Positions 19,001 to 26,669 of a stretch of DNA of 44,242 nt are shown piece by piece. The notes below the pieces were generated by a model, which saw only the letters and a list, made by a program, of their open reading frames with translations, did no database searches and was not told where the DNA came from. The stretch is from Bacteroidales bacterium (GTDB lineage: Bacteria > Bacteroidota > Bacteroidia > Bacteroidales > WCHB1-69). A program made the translations under genes and the position numbers. Numbering within the stretch: the stretch's first letter is position 1; each line of letters opens with the position of its first letter. The stretch is taken from NCBI GenBank assembly GCA_031253655.1, contig JAIRVY010000064.1:1-44242 (forward strand), written 5' to 3'.

Positions 19001-20268
19001 ATCAACAAATCGTAGTAGGAAAGGTTGAATATTCCATCCTTTTCATCTAAATAAACCGGAACAAAAATCACTTTAATTTGTGTGTTTGGCGAATTATCTA
19101 AATTGTTTTTTTTCAGATGGTTAACCACAGGGTCGTTGTCGGGGTCTCTTAAGGGGTGGGTACAATAATCGAATAGAACGGGTTGCTGCCGGGATGTGGT
19201 GTGCCGCGTCTCTTCAATATTAGATATATCCTGCCGTTGTCCAATTGTACCGGCGGGTACCATAATGTATGCCACGATAAGTTTATCGGTGTGTTGGTTT
19301 TTCAGTTTAGCCAGCGCATCAATGTACAAATCCACTCCTTTATTTCTAAACTCGTAGCGTCCGCTGTTTACTACAAAGAGGGCATTCTCAGAAATCTGCT
19401 GACCGGTTAAAGCTTCGGTAATCTGTATCAACTTATTTCTTGCAATGGTTCTTTTTCTCTGATATTCATCACCTTGCGGAACAAAGTTGTTTTCGAATCC
19501 GTTTATGGTAATAACATCTGCGGGTTTTCCCAGAAAAGCGGCACATTCTCGGTTGGTAATTTGACTCACAGTAGAGAAACCATCTGCTACCAAAGCCGAA
19601 AGATGTTCTAAAGAGTATTTCGACTGCACGCCGAACCGTTGGGCGAATTCCTGGGGATTGTAGTTTTCCATCATTTCGTAGAGGGGCAGATGGTTTCCCG
19701 CGATACAACGACCCAACACAGTTGCGTGCGTAGTGAACACGGTGGCAATTTGCGGAATCTCATCTTCAATATACAAGATTCCGGTGCCGGTCATCCATTC
19801 GTGGAACTGGGCAATAATTCTGTCTGTGGCGTAACAGTGGTAGTTGTAGAAACTTTCAATAACCCTTGCGGCGGCATAGCCAAAGAGGGCAGGCTCTATG
19901 TAGTCCCACTGACCTGAAATAGAATCTAACTTGTATTTGAGCCAGAATTGTGTAAGAATTTCGTTCTTTTTCTCAAAAAACGGGGTAAAATCTACCAGAA
20001 TTACAGTAGGCGCTCCGCTGATATTCCAACGTCCTGTTCTTATTCGAAGTCCTTCTCTTTGTGCGAGTTCCCGCCAGTTTTTAAAAAGTGAAAGGTCTTC
20101 AATAAAATCAGAATTATCCTCTTTCGATAATTCGGGTCCGATACAGATATAGTTGTTGCCGTAATTTTGCACGGCGGTGAATGCTTTTGTGGATAAAACC
20201 GTGTAAATACCGCCGACTTTATTACACACCTCCCAACTGATTTCAAAGACGTAATCTGCCTGTTTCAT
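16042..20268 (-). CDS. glycogen synthase / alpha-glucan phosphorylase fusion
   Basis: A 1408-residue two-enzyme protein. Residues 1 to about 560 are a glycosyltransferase beginning DYVFEISWEVCNKVGGIYTVLSTKA with the C-terminal PSYYEPWGYTPLESVAFG nucleotide-sugar site, the glycogen synthase of eukaryote-like type. From about 590 (LEKLAQNLWWSWNYDARELF) to the end is a GT35 alpha-glucan phosphorylase; its PLP lysine is in EASGTSGEKAIMNG (near 1165). One chain would therefore build and break alpha-1,4-glucan. The ATG at 20268 gives MKQADYVFE and leaves room after the -7 box at 20298-20305. A palindromic element near residue 353 adds EETRHTTSR. Confidence 0.93.
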   Translation of the reverse strand: MKQADYVFEISWEVCNKVGGIYTVLSTKAFTAVQNYGNNYICIGPELSKEDNSDFIEDLSLFKNWRELAQREGLRIRTGRWNISGAPTVILVDFTPFFEKKNEILTQFWLKYKLDSISGQWDYIEPALFGYAAARVIESFYNYHCYATDRIIAQFHEWMTGTGILYIEDEIPQIATVFTTHATVLGRCIAGNHLPLYEMMENYNPQEFAQRFGVQSKYSLEHLSALVADGFSTVSQITNRECAAFLGKPADVITINGFENNFVPQGDEYQRKRTIARNKLIQITEALTGQQISENALFVVNSGRYEFRNKGVDLYIDALAKLKNQHTDKLIVAYIMVPAGTIGQRQDISNIEETRHTTSRQQPVLFDYCTHPLRDPDNDPVVNHLKKNNLDNSPNTQIKVIFVPVYLDEKDGIFNLSYYDLLIGFDLSVFPSYYEPWGYTPLESVAFGIPTVTTSVAGFGKWVLDNFGSQKSAWVIQRADDNDEEVSSEIADAIYFYAGLKDNEKKKLNDLAVEIAQKALWNNLFNNYLKVYDTALGKSELRFDKYKQKVSKVGIQTDSISKTEPHWTNITVKTKLPENLKKLEKLAQNLWWSWNYDARELFEEIAGKEMWKYYHENPIHILQMLPLLRLKEFSNNSQYVNKLNDVFEVFQCYLNEKKPVEKSKIAYFSMEYGISNELKIFSGGLGMLAGDYLKEASDCNVNMIGIGLLYRYGYFKQQISPFGDQISLYPSQSFSRLPIHPLKDEQDEFKMISIALPGRTLYARIWRVDVGRILLYLLDTDFELNQQQDRNITHSLYGGDNENRLKQELLLGVGGVRMLNLLGEKPVLYHLNEGHAAFLTLERINNYMSKNHLAFPVAMELVRASSLYTTHTPVPAGHDAFSEDLMRIYFANYPARFNISWETFMGLGRKHKNCVNDKFSMSILGCKLVQEINGVSKIHGRVSREMFLNLYDGHFANELHIGFVTNGVHYPTWAHKKWQNFHKEIFGKEFLSDQSNPDIWKKIEDAPHDTLWNIKNELRTELLEEVKQLLEAQMKKRNESPELIVNTLKSINNETLTIGFARRFATYKRAHLLFTNMERLAKIVNHPEFPVQFLFAGKAHPNDKAGQDLIGKIIEYSRHPQFIGKIIFLENYDMILAKKLVSGCDIWLNTPTRPQEASGTSGEKAIMNGVLNFSVLDGWWAEGYISEGGWAISEEITYKDNHLQDQLDATVLYTTIEDEIVSTYYSRNETNVPERWTQMMKENFAKISPHFTMKRQIDDYYRKFYDKLELRTKLLTQDNYRNLYELLRWKDNMLANWENIEPVSVNFGDIHNNTFFLGEETTLRVDLRLGRVNPEDIKVDICFIQTDNGTEELFAKQQFNYVKQENGITHYECNLEPNYSGAWKCGIRIQLSHPLLPHDMDFNLVRWV
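19183..19210. repeat. palindromic element in the glycogen synthase gene
   Basis: On the minus strand AGAGACGCGGCA is followed by a decayed mirror arm CACCACATCCCG. It matches the left half of the copies in aroC and ribD. It is translated in a different frame from those, as ETRHTTSR, in a loop before the conserved PLRDPDNDPV segment. Confidence 0.6.
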
Positions 20269-20297
20269 AAATTTTTCTTTTTCCAAAAAATGAACGG

Positions 20298-20305
20298 CGA
20301 AAATA
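20298..20305 (-). promoter_or_regulatory. -7 box for the glycogen gene
   Basis: The minus strand reads TATTTTCG, one change from TAnnTTTG and identical to boxes before rho and the cysteine-rich lipoprotein gene. It supports the start at 20268 over 20286. Confidence 0.45.
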
Positions 20306-20364
20306 CACGAAAAAAGCAGAAGAGAGGAATGAAAAAACCAAGCATTATTTCAAAAACTCAGGTT

Positions 20365-20540
20365 TTATTTCATGGAATGTATTAAGAAAGTGCCTCTCTC
20401 TACTTTTCTCAGTAGTAGTGCATTCATTTCGCCAAGGTTAATTCCCACCGCATCCATATAAACAACAGGGACTATGTCGGGCAAGTATTTGTTTGTTAAT
20501 AAGAGCAAAAAGAAGTGAATAAAAAAAGAAAAAGAGGCAT
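20365..20540 (-). pseudogene. small ORF after pepP, frameshifted at a T7 run
   Basis: The pepP stop and an ATG overlap as TAATG at 20540, a coupling seen elsewhere here. From that ATG the frame closes after about 14 residues. A second frame, entered by adding one T to the T7 run just inside the gene, stays open to a TAA at 20365 and reads FLLLLTNKYLPDIVPVV then a segment with AVGINLGEMNALLLRKVERG. The joined product would be a small protein with a hydrophobic N-terminus. I do not recognise it. Sequencing error, decay or homopolymer switching are all possible. Confidence 0.35.
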
Positions 20541-21823
20541 TAACTCATCAGCATTTCAATCTCTTCAATCTCTACCGGAACGTCTGCAAATAAATCTATG
20601 GGATTTTCGCCCACCACTATATCGGTTTCCAGCCGAATACCTATTCTCTCATCAGCAATGTAGATACCGGGCTCACAACTCAGCACCATACCTGCCTGAA
20701 ACATCATCTCACGCTGCCCTACATCGTGCACATCCAACCCTATAAAGTGGCTGGTGTTGTGCATAAAATACTTCTTGAAGAGCGGCTTCTCTTTAGGCTG
20801 ATTTTTTACCTCCTCTTCGGTAAAAAGTCCCAATTTAATCATCTCCTCTTCCATTCGTTTAAAAACGAAGTCGTTAATTTTATGAATGGTCATTCCGGGT
20901 TTAAACATTGGTATTGTTTCTTTATAAATATCTAAAACTGCCTGATACACTTGTTTTTGTCTTGGAGTAAACTTTCCATTTACGGGAACAGTTCTTGTAA
21001 TATCGGCGGCATAGTTGGCATATTCCGCGCCAAAATCCATAAGTAACAAATCGCCATCTTGCATTTTTTTATCATTTTTGATATAGTGCAAAATACAGGT
21101 ATCCGCACCAGTCGCCACGATAGGCGCAAAAGAGTGTCCGGTAGCCCCCAGTTTTATCATCTCGTAAATCAATTCCGCTTCAATTTCATACTCGTAAATA
21201 TCAGGTTTTACTGCTTTTAGCGCCCTTAAAAAAGCTTTATGAGTAATTTCACACGCTTTTTTTAGTACTTTAAATTCTTCTGCCTGCTTTACCATTCTCA
21301 GCGGAAACAAAATAGGTGCCAATCGTTTATAAGTATGCAATGGATAGGTTTTCCTTAGTTTTTCTATAAGTCGAAGCTCTTGAGTGGGATGGGTTATTCT
21401 CATACGTGGATTTTCAGGGATATGCAAATAGATATTTTGCGAGTTTACAAGAATATCGTGCAGAGTATTCTCCAAACTTTCCACAAACATAACATTCTTA
21501 ATACCTGAGATTTCAGTTGTCTGTTCTTTGGTGAGACGGTGTCCGTACCAAACCACCATTTCCGGGGATGGATTTTTAACAAACAGTACTTCCCTGTATT
21601 CGGGATTGTGATGCCAGGGAGCTAACACCAAAGTGGTTTCTTCCTGGTCAATACCACATAAATAAAGCAATTCGGCGTTTTGTTTAAAAGGATGTGCAGT
21701 GTCTCCGGAGCGGGGGTACTCATCGTGGGAAGTGAGAATTGCCACGGAGTTCAGTTCCATTTCAGATACCACTTTTTGGCGGTTGCTACTGTAAAAATCG
21801 GAATGTAAAGAAGTGTATTTCAT
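20540..21823 (-). CDS. pepP: Xaa-Pro aminopeptidase (M24B)
   Basis: A 427-residue dinuclear metallopeptidase that removes N-terminal residues ahead of proline. All metal ligands are visible: the two Asp in LLMDFGAEYANYAADITRT, the His in HNTSHFIGLDVHDVG, the Glu in VLSCEPGIYI and the Glu in IGIRLETDIVV. The N-terminal creatinase-like domain covers the first 170 residues. No signal peptide is present, so it acts in the cytoplasm. It has its own promoter box at 21856-21863 with a CTTGGA-like -33 element. Confidence 0.94.
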   Translation of the reverse strand: MKYTSLHSDFYSSNRQKVVSEMELNSVAILTSHDEYPRSGDTAHPFKQNAELLYLCGIDQEETTLVLAPWHHNPEYREVLFVKNPSPEMVVWYGHRLTKEQTTEISGIKNVMFVESLENTLHDILVNSQNIYLHIPENPRMRITHPTQELRLIEKLRKTYPLHTYKRLAPILFPLRMVKQAEEFKVLKKACEITHKAFLRALKAVKPDIYEYEIEAELIYEMIKLGATGHSFAPIVATGADTCILHYIKNDKKMQDGDLLLMDFGAEYANYAADITRTVPVNGKFTPRQKQVYQAVLDIYKETIPMFKPGMTIHKINDFVFKRMEEEMIKLGLFTEEEVKNQPKEKPLFKKYFMHNTSHFIGLDVHDVGQREMMFQAGMVLSCEPGIYIADERIGIRLETDIVVGENPIDLFADVPVEIEEIEMLMS

Positions 21824-21855
21824 AAATATTAATAATTTTTCAACATTTTACGAGG

Positions 21856-21885
21856 CAAAAATATATGAATTTTTAATAAATCCAA
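21856..21885 (-). promoter_or_regulatory. pepP promoter
   Basis: Minus-strand TATTTTTG (21856-21863) is preceded by 18 bases and TTGG (21882-21885), a good -33/-7 pair 33 bases before the ATG. The rest of 21886-22100 is AT-rich and holds nothing I can support beyond a degenerate GAGA...TCTCTAC pair at 21891-21933. Confidence 0.6.
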
Positions 21886-22100
21886 GTGTGAGAGATAAAA
21901 ATCAAGGCCGAGATGCTTTAACGGCTTTCTCTACGGTGTTTGAAGCACAAAAGTTACTTTTTTCCGTTTTATTAATAATTCAGACTATACTACTCTTTCT
22001 CTATATTTTATATAAAATAATAAACATATTGCTGAAAGCAGTACAATATATTAAGTGAGTTGATAGAGAAAATTTAGGATTTATAGAGGAAAGATAGAAA

Positions 22101-22128
22101 AATAGTGAATAGTGAATAGTGAATAGTT
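22101..22128 (+). repeat. AATAGTG heptamer array upstream of aroC
   Basis: Three exact AATAGTG units and a fourth AATAGTT stand in tandem 53 bases before the aroC ATG. A degenerate array of the same unit occurs at 32103-32157 before folP, so this unit is dispersed. Confidence 0.85.
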
Positions 22129-22180
22129 TTATGTTATTAGGATATAATATCCATGTAATAGTTGCGTTGAAAATATTGAT

Positions 22181-23125
22181 ATGAACTCTTTCGGTACTTC
22201 TTTTATTCTGAGTGATTACGGCGGTTCGTATGATACCCATATTGGTGGAACAGTTACGGGCTGTCCGGCCGGCGTAAAGATTGATTTAAAGTTTATTCAA
22301 AGAGAATTATCTCGCCGCGCCCCTTCTTCTCATCCCCACTCTACTCAACGTAAAGAAACCGATAAGGTTGAGTTTCTATCCGGTATTGAAAATGGAAAAA
22401 CCACTGGTGCACAAATTGAGTTCAAAATACCAAATAGAGATATTCAACCTGACATATCAATGTATCATATATTGAAACCCTCTCACGCTTCCTACACTTA
22501 CAAGATGAAATACGGAATTACAGACAACCGCGGCATTGGCAGAGCCTCCGCGCGGCAAACCGTGTGCAGGGTGGTGGGTGGCTCAATCGCCAAACTCTTT
22601 CTGAAGCAGTTTGGTATTGAGATTAACGCAAATTATAGAGACGCAGCGTGCCACGCCTCTACAGGAAATACCGGCGACACTCACGGTGCGTTAGTACATT
22701 GTACCATCAAAAATCTCCCCGCAGGTTTGGGCGAACCTGTGTATGACAAATTTGATGCACGATTGGCATACGCCATACTTTCTATCAACGCCTGCAAAGG
22801 ATTTGAAATGGGAAAAGGTTTTGCCGCCGCCCTAATGCTCGGCTCTGAATATAACGATACCCAAAATCCTGGTTTTTCTTTCAAAACGAATAATGACGGC
22901 GGAGTGCAAGCAGGAATTACCAACGGGCAGGAGGTCTGTTTCAGAGTAGCGTTTAAACCTATTCCCACTTTGCAAATGGAACAACAAACGATAGACTTTG
23001 AAGGAAATTCGGTTACCTGTACCGGAAACAACCGAAATGACATTTGTGTTGTTCCCCGCGTGTTGCCCGTAGTTGAGGCGATGGCAGCGCTGGTCATTGC
23101 AGATTTTCTGGTACAGTTGAAGTAA
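22181..23125 (+). CDS. aroC: chorismate synthase-like protein lacking key residues
   Basis: A 314-residue member of the chorismate synthase family by overall sequence: STQRKETDKVEFLSG, KPSHASYTYKMKYGI, GRASARQTVCRVVGG, GLGEPVYDKFDARL and the C-terminal FRVAFKPIPT block all align. Yet the canonical GESHG near the start is GGSYD, so the catalytic histidine is Tyr17, and the RHDPC motif is RNDIC. About 40 residues between FGIEI and DTHGALV are missing and replaced by YRDAACHASTGNTG, mostly encoded by a palindromic element. The histidine of KPSH (H102) is kept. The frame is open throughout. It may be inactive, in decay, or altered in function. Confidence 0.8.
   Translation: MNSFGTSFILSDYGGSYDTHIGGTVTGCPAGVKIDLKFIQRELSRRAPSSHPHSTQRKETDKVEFLSGIENGKTTGAQIEFKIPNRDIQPDISMYHILKPSHASYTYKMKYGITDNRGIGRASARQTVCRVVGGSIAKLFLKQFGIEINANYRDAACHASTGNTGDTHGALVHCTIKNLPAGLGEPVYDKFDARLAYAILSINACKGFEMGKGFAAALMLGSEYNDTQNPGFSFKTNNDGGVQAGITNGQEVCFRVAFKPIPTLQMEQQTIDFEGNSVTCTGNNRNDICVVPRVLPVVEAMAALVIADFLVQLK
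22635..22662. repeat. palindromic element in aroC (in frame)
   Basis: TAGAGACGCAGC and its mirror GCCACGCCTCTA, around a GT centre, match at 9 of 12 positions. Translation RDAACHAST is the same frame as in ribD and mutB. It sits exactly where about 40 family residues are missing. Confidence 0.8.
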
Positions 23126-23172
23126 CTTTGAGTTTTTTTGACTAAAAAGAATGAATTATCTTCAATTAGATG

Positions 23173-23180
23173 TATTTTTG
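23173..23180 (+). promoter_or_regulatory. -7 box for the acyl-activating fusion gene
   Basis: TATTTTTG fits TAnnTTTG and is 20 bases before the ATG at 23201. No clear -33 element is seen. Confidence 0.5.
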
Positions 23181-23200
23181 CCACAATTATTTTATAAAGA

Positions 23201-25669
23201 ATGGTAAAAAATCTCCCTAAAACCGCAATCGTTTTTCGTGGTGTAACATACTCTTACACGCAACTGTTGCAATATATTGAAAAATACAGCCAAACATTTC
23301 AGTCAAAAGGAAAAGCACCGGAAAAGGTGATGATTTTTTCTGATAACTGCCCGGAATACTATTTTGTAACCTACGCCGCTTTCCGGTGCAATGCCTGTGT
23401 TGTGCCGGTGGATATGCAGTCAACACCAAAAGAGATATCTAATATTCTGGATGAGTGTCGTCCGGAAGTCATCTTCATTTCCGAATATTACAGAGAAAAT
23501 ATTTCCAAACTTGCCGCCGAAATTCCGGATTATGATTACACTATTCTTTCACCTTCTGATATTGATATTTGTGACATTGACGAAATGCCTGTGATTCCGG
23601 TCCCTGTGAGAAAAGATGACCATATTGCCGCCATTATTTATACATCTGGAACAACAGGATTGCCTAAAGGGGTAATGCTTTCCCATAAGAATTTTTGGTA
23701 TAATGTAGACTCCGTAACCAACCAATTGCCCATCTTTAATTCTAATAGCAACGTAATGGTACTGTTGCCTTTACACCATTCCTACCCTTTTGTGGGAACT
23801 ATACTTGTGCCCCTTCACGCAGGAGGTACCTGTTGGATTTCAGACGGAATGAAACCCGATTCCATTTTACAAACCTTAAAAGAGGGTAAAATTACCCTGA
23901 TTGTTGGTGTTCCAAAACTCTATGAAACATTAGCAAAGGGAATTATATCAAAAATAAATGCAAGCGCCGTTGCTAAAATAATATATAATATTGCCTCCGT
24001 TTTACAATGGAGAAGTTTCTCAAAATTGATTTTCAAATCAGTACATCAGAAATTTGGAGGTCATATCCACTATATTCTTACCGGTGGTGCGGCTTTCCCG
24101 AAAGAAGTTGCCAAAGTATTCATCACTCTTGGATTCAAAATATTGGAAGGCTACGGGATGACTGAATGCGCCCCGATGATTGCCTTTTCAAGACCCGGAG
24201 AATGGAGATACAACTGCATAGGAAAGGCATTGCCCGGATGCGATATTAAAATTGCAGAAAATGGCGAAATACTTGCAAAAGGAGAAAACGTAATGTTGGG
24301 CTATTACAAAAAGCCGAAAGAAAGTGCTGCCATTATTAAGGAGGGTTGGCTACATTCCGGAGATATGGGAGAGATTGATGCTAACGGTATTCTGAAAGTT
24401 ACAGGCAGAATTAAAGAGATTATTGTTACTTCAAACGGAAAAAATATCAACCCGGGAGAAATTGAACAAGAATTGTTGAAAAATAGCCATTTTATGAAAG
24501 AGATTGCTGTTTTTCTGCATCAAGATCACCTGCACCTCCTCATCTACCCTGAAATGAGCGCGGTACGCTTAGATTCCGAAGGCGATATAGAAGAACTTTT
24601 GAAAAACGAAATTGCAGAATACAACAAAAACGTAGCTCACTACAAGAGAATTCAACAGTTTCATATCGTTTCGGAGGAACTCCCGAAAAATAGAATGGGA
24701 AAAGTGCAACGCTTTAAATTAGAAGATTTTATCCGGAAACAGAAAGCTAAACCCGAAGAAAATAGTGAGAATTTTACCCCCACCTTTAAAGTCCTGAAGG
24801 AATTTATTGATAAAGAGCTTAACGTAAATGCCCATTCCAATGACCATTTTGAAATTGATTTGGCAATGGATTCTTTGAGCAAATTGTCGGTACTTTCTTT
24901 TATCGAAAATGCTTTTTCTATTCCACTCAAAGCGCAACAGATGGATGAACTATGCAGCTTGGAAAAACTAAGTGATTACATAGAGAAAGAGACAACGACC
25001 TATAACGAGAACCAAATTTCGTGGAAAGAGATTTTACAAACAGAAAAATCCTCTTTAAAACTGCCCCATTCAGGTTTTATTCACTGGTTTACGGCAAATA
25101 TTGTTAAACTCGTTTTTCATTGTTATTTTCTTTTAAAAGGAAAGGGGAGAGAGCATATTCCGAATGAGCCTGTAATATTTGTGGCAAACCACAGAAGTGG
25201 ACTGGACGGCGCTTTTATTACTTCCAAATTACCGTGGAAGAGAGTGAAAGAGAGTTTCTTTTTTGCCAAAGACAAACATTTTAAATCACTTTTTTCGCGT
25301 TTTATGGCACCAAGAAACAATATTATTCTGATGAATATCAACGACAGCCTTCGAGAATCTATTTTGCAAATGAGTGAAGTGTTGCGGAAAGGGAAAAACG
25401 TGATTATTTTTCCGGAAGGAACACGTTCTAAAGATAGTGTGATGAAAGAATTTAAGGATATGTTTGCCATATTAAGCTCGGAATTGAATATTCCTATGGT
25501 TCCTATTGCTATTTCGGGTGCGGAGCGTGCAGCCTTTAAATTTAAACGTATTCCCCGACCCTTTACACGAATTCTTGTTGAATTTTTGCCCACAGTTTAT
25601 CCCAATCAAAAGGAAAATGTGCAGGAGTTAAAAGAAAAAGTCCAGAAAATGATAGAAAAAGTGTTGTGA
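23201..25669 (+). CDS. AMP-forming acyl ligase / acyl carrier / PlsC acyltransferase fusion
   Basis: An 822-residue three-domain protein for phospholipid acyl handling. Residues 1 to about 525 are an adenylate-forming ligase with the P-loop-like YTSGTTGLPKG (147-157), GYGMTECAP and LHSGDMGEID. A small carrier domain follows, with DLAMDSLSKLS, where Ser558 is the likely phosphopantetheine site. The last 180 residues are a lysophospholipid acyltransferase with NHRSGLD (the HX4D motif, near 664) and FPEGTRS (near 737). The enzyme could activate a fatty acid, hold it on its own carrier and pass it to a lysophospholipid, in the manner of Aas but with reversed domain order and a built-in carrier. 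One membrane segment (IVKLVFHCYFLL) precedes the acyltransferase. Confidence 0.88.
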   Translation: MVKNLPKTAIVFRGVTYSYTQLLQYIEKYSQTFQSKGKAPEKVMIFSDNCPEYYFVTYAAFRCNACVVPVDMQSTPKEISNILDECRPEVIFISEYYRENISKLAAEIPDYDYTILSPSDIDICDIDEMPVIPVPVRKDDHIAAIIYTSGTTGLPKGVMLSHKNFWYNVDSVTNQLPIFNSNSNVMVLLPLHHSYPFVGTILVPLHAGGTCWISDGMKPDSILQTLKEGKITLIVGVPKLYETLAKGIISKINASAVAKIIYNIASVLQWRSFSKLIFKSVHQKFGGHIHYILTGGAAFPKEVAKVFITLGFKILEGYGMTECAPMIAFSRPGEWRYNCIGKALPGCDIKIAENGEILAKGENVMLGYYKKPKESAAIIKEGWLHSGDMGEIDANGILKVTGRIKEIIVTSNGKNINPGEIEQELLKNSHFMKEIAVFLHQDHLHLLIYPEMSAVRLDSEGDIEELLKNEIAEYNKNVAHYKRIQQFHIVSEELPKNRMGKVQRFKLEDFIRKQKAKPEENSENFTPTFKVLKEFIDKELNVNAHSNDHFEIDLAMDSLSKLSVLSFIENAFSIPLKAQQMDELCSLEKLSDYIEKETTTYNENQISWKEILQTEKSSLKLPHSGFIHWFTANIVKLVFHCYFLLKGKGREHIPNEPVIFVANHRSGLDGAFITSKLPWKRVKESFFFAKDKHFKSLFSRFMAPRNNIILMNINDSLRESILQMSEVLRKGKNVIIFPEGTRSKDSVMKEFKDMFAILSSELNIPMVPIAISGAERAAFKFKRIPRPFTRILVEFLPTVYPNQKENVQELKEKVQKMIEKVL

Positions 25670-25696
25670 AAATAGTTTTTTTGTAAAAAAAAAGAC

Positions 25697-25704
25697 TATT
25701 TTTG
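25697..25704 (+). promoter_or_regulatory. -7 box for the DUF4476 gene
   Basis: TATTTTTG fits the consensus, 31 bases before the ATG at 25735. A TTTG lies 13 bases upstream, closer than usual for a -33 element. Confidence 0.5.
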
Positions 25705-25734
25705 CAGTAGTTAATAAATAAAACTTAAATAGTT

Positions 25735-26613
25735 ATGAAATTAAAAATCTTTTACAGCATTCTGCTTTCTGCCTTCTGCTTTTTTTCAAGTTTTGCCCAA
25801 CACGGCTCTTTACTTGTCTCATCATCCAACAATCAGCGTTTTTGGCTCTTTATTGATGATGTTTTGCAAAACGAGTACTCGGTTCATTCTATTAAAGTTC
25901 AAGGTATGAATTTTAAAGAGTATAAATTGCGCATTGAAATGGATAATGCAAATGCCAATTGCATTGGACAACTCGTTTCAATTACCAATCACGTCAGTGG
26001 CGACAGTTATGTGGTTTCTTTCCGAAATAATGGATATGTGATTACCCGACAGCAGGCAAACATTCGACCTGCCCTGATACAGAATATTATTCAACCAAAT
26101 TACCACTATTACAATGATTATTACCAATATTTGTATCCCGGATTTGGTAATCCGGGCAATTATTGGCAAGGAAGCAGCGGAAATCAGGGAAGATCTTATC
26201 AGAGTTATTACCAGTCCAATACAGGCGGGCACCACGGAGGAAATAATTCGCCTCAGGTATCACCTTCTAATCCTCCGCCAAGACCCGGAAAACAACGTCC
26301 ACCGGCACCGAGCAGCGTAACAGCGCACTCCATCTGTAGAAATGCCGCTGAATTTAATATCGCTATGAACTCGTTGCGTAAAGAATCTTTTGAATCTGGT
26401 AAATTGCAGTTTGCTAAGAATATGACCGTGAGTGGTCCTATTTGTGTTGAACAAATTATACAGGTGTGCAACACCTTTTCGTTCGAGTCAACCAAATTAG
26501 ATTACGCTAAATATGCTTATCATTATTGTAGCGATAAAAATCTTTACTATTTGGTAAACAATGTTTTTCTGTACCAGTCATCGAAAGATGAACTAACGAA
26601 GTTTATCAGATAA
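25735..26613 (+). CDS. secreted DUF4476-domain protein
   Basis: A 292-residue exported protein. The signal peptide (LKIFYSILLSAFCFFSSFAQ) is followed by a beta-rich domain to about residue 115. A low-complexity Tyr/Asn/Gly/Pro linker (about 120-195) follows, and the C-terminal 90 residues are a DUF4476 domain: FNIAMNSLRKESFESGKLQ and FSFESTKLDYAKYAYHYC are its diagnostic repeats. The function of the domain is unknown; it is common in secreted Bacteroidota proteins. The linker suggests a surface or periplasmic tether. It is monocistronic and convergent with the efflux adaptor gene. Confidence 0.8.
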   Translation: MKLKIFYSILLSAFCFFSSFAQHGSLLVSSSNNQRFWLFIDDVLQNEYSVHSIKVQGMNFKEYKLRIEMDNANANCIGQLVSITNHVSGDSYVVSFRNNGYVITRQQANIRPALIQNIIQPNYHYYNDYYQYLYPGFGNPGNYWQGSSGNQGRSYQSYYQSNTGGHHGGNNSPQVSPSNPPPRPGKQRPPAPSSVTAHSICRNAAEFNIAMNSLRKESFESGKLQFAKNMTVSGPICVEQIIQVCNTFSFESTKLDYAKYAYHYCSDKNLYYLVNNVFLYQSSKDELTKFIR

Positions 26614-26669
26614 AAAAATATCTCTATTTAGAAAAGACTGTTGAATAGAATATAATTTTTTCCTCAGAT

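Noticed and set aside
21889..21935. Sixth copy of the palindromic element
   Set aside because: Only the outer GAGA and TCTCTAC parts match; the inner half-site is not recognisable.
21813..22058. Plus-strand ORF of 81 codons upstream of aroC
   Set aside because: It begins inside pepP, covers the pepP promoter and is a low-complexity hydrophobic translation of AT-rich spacer.
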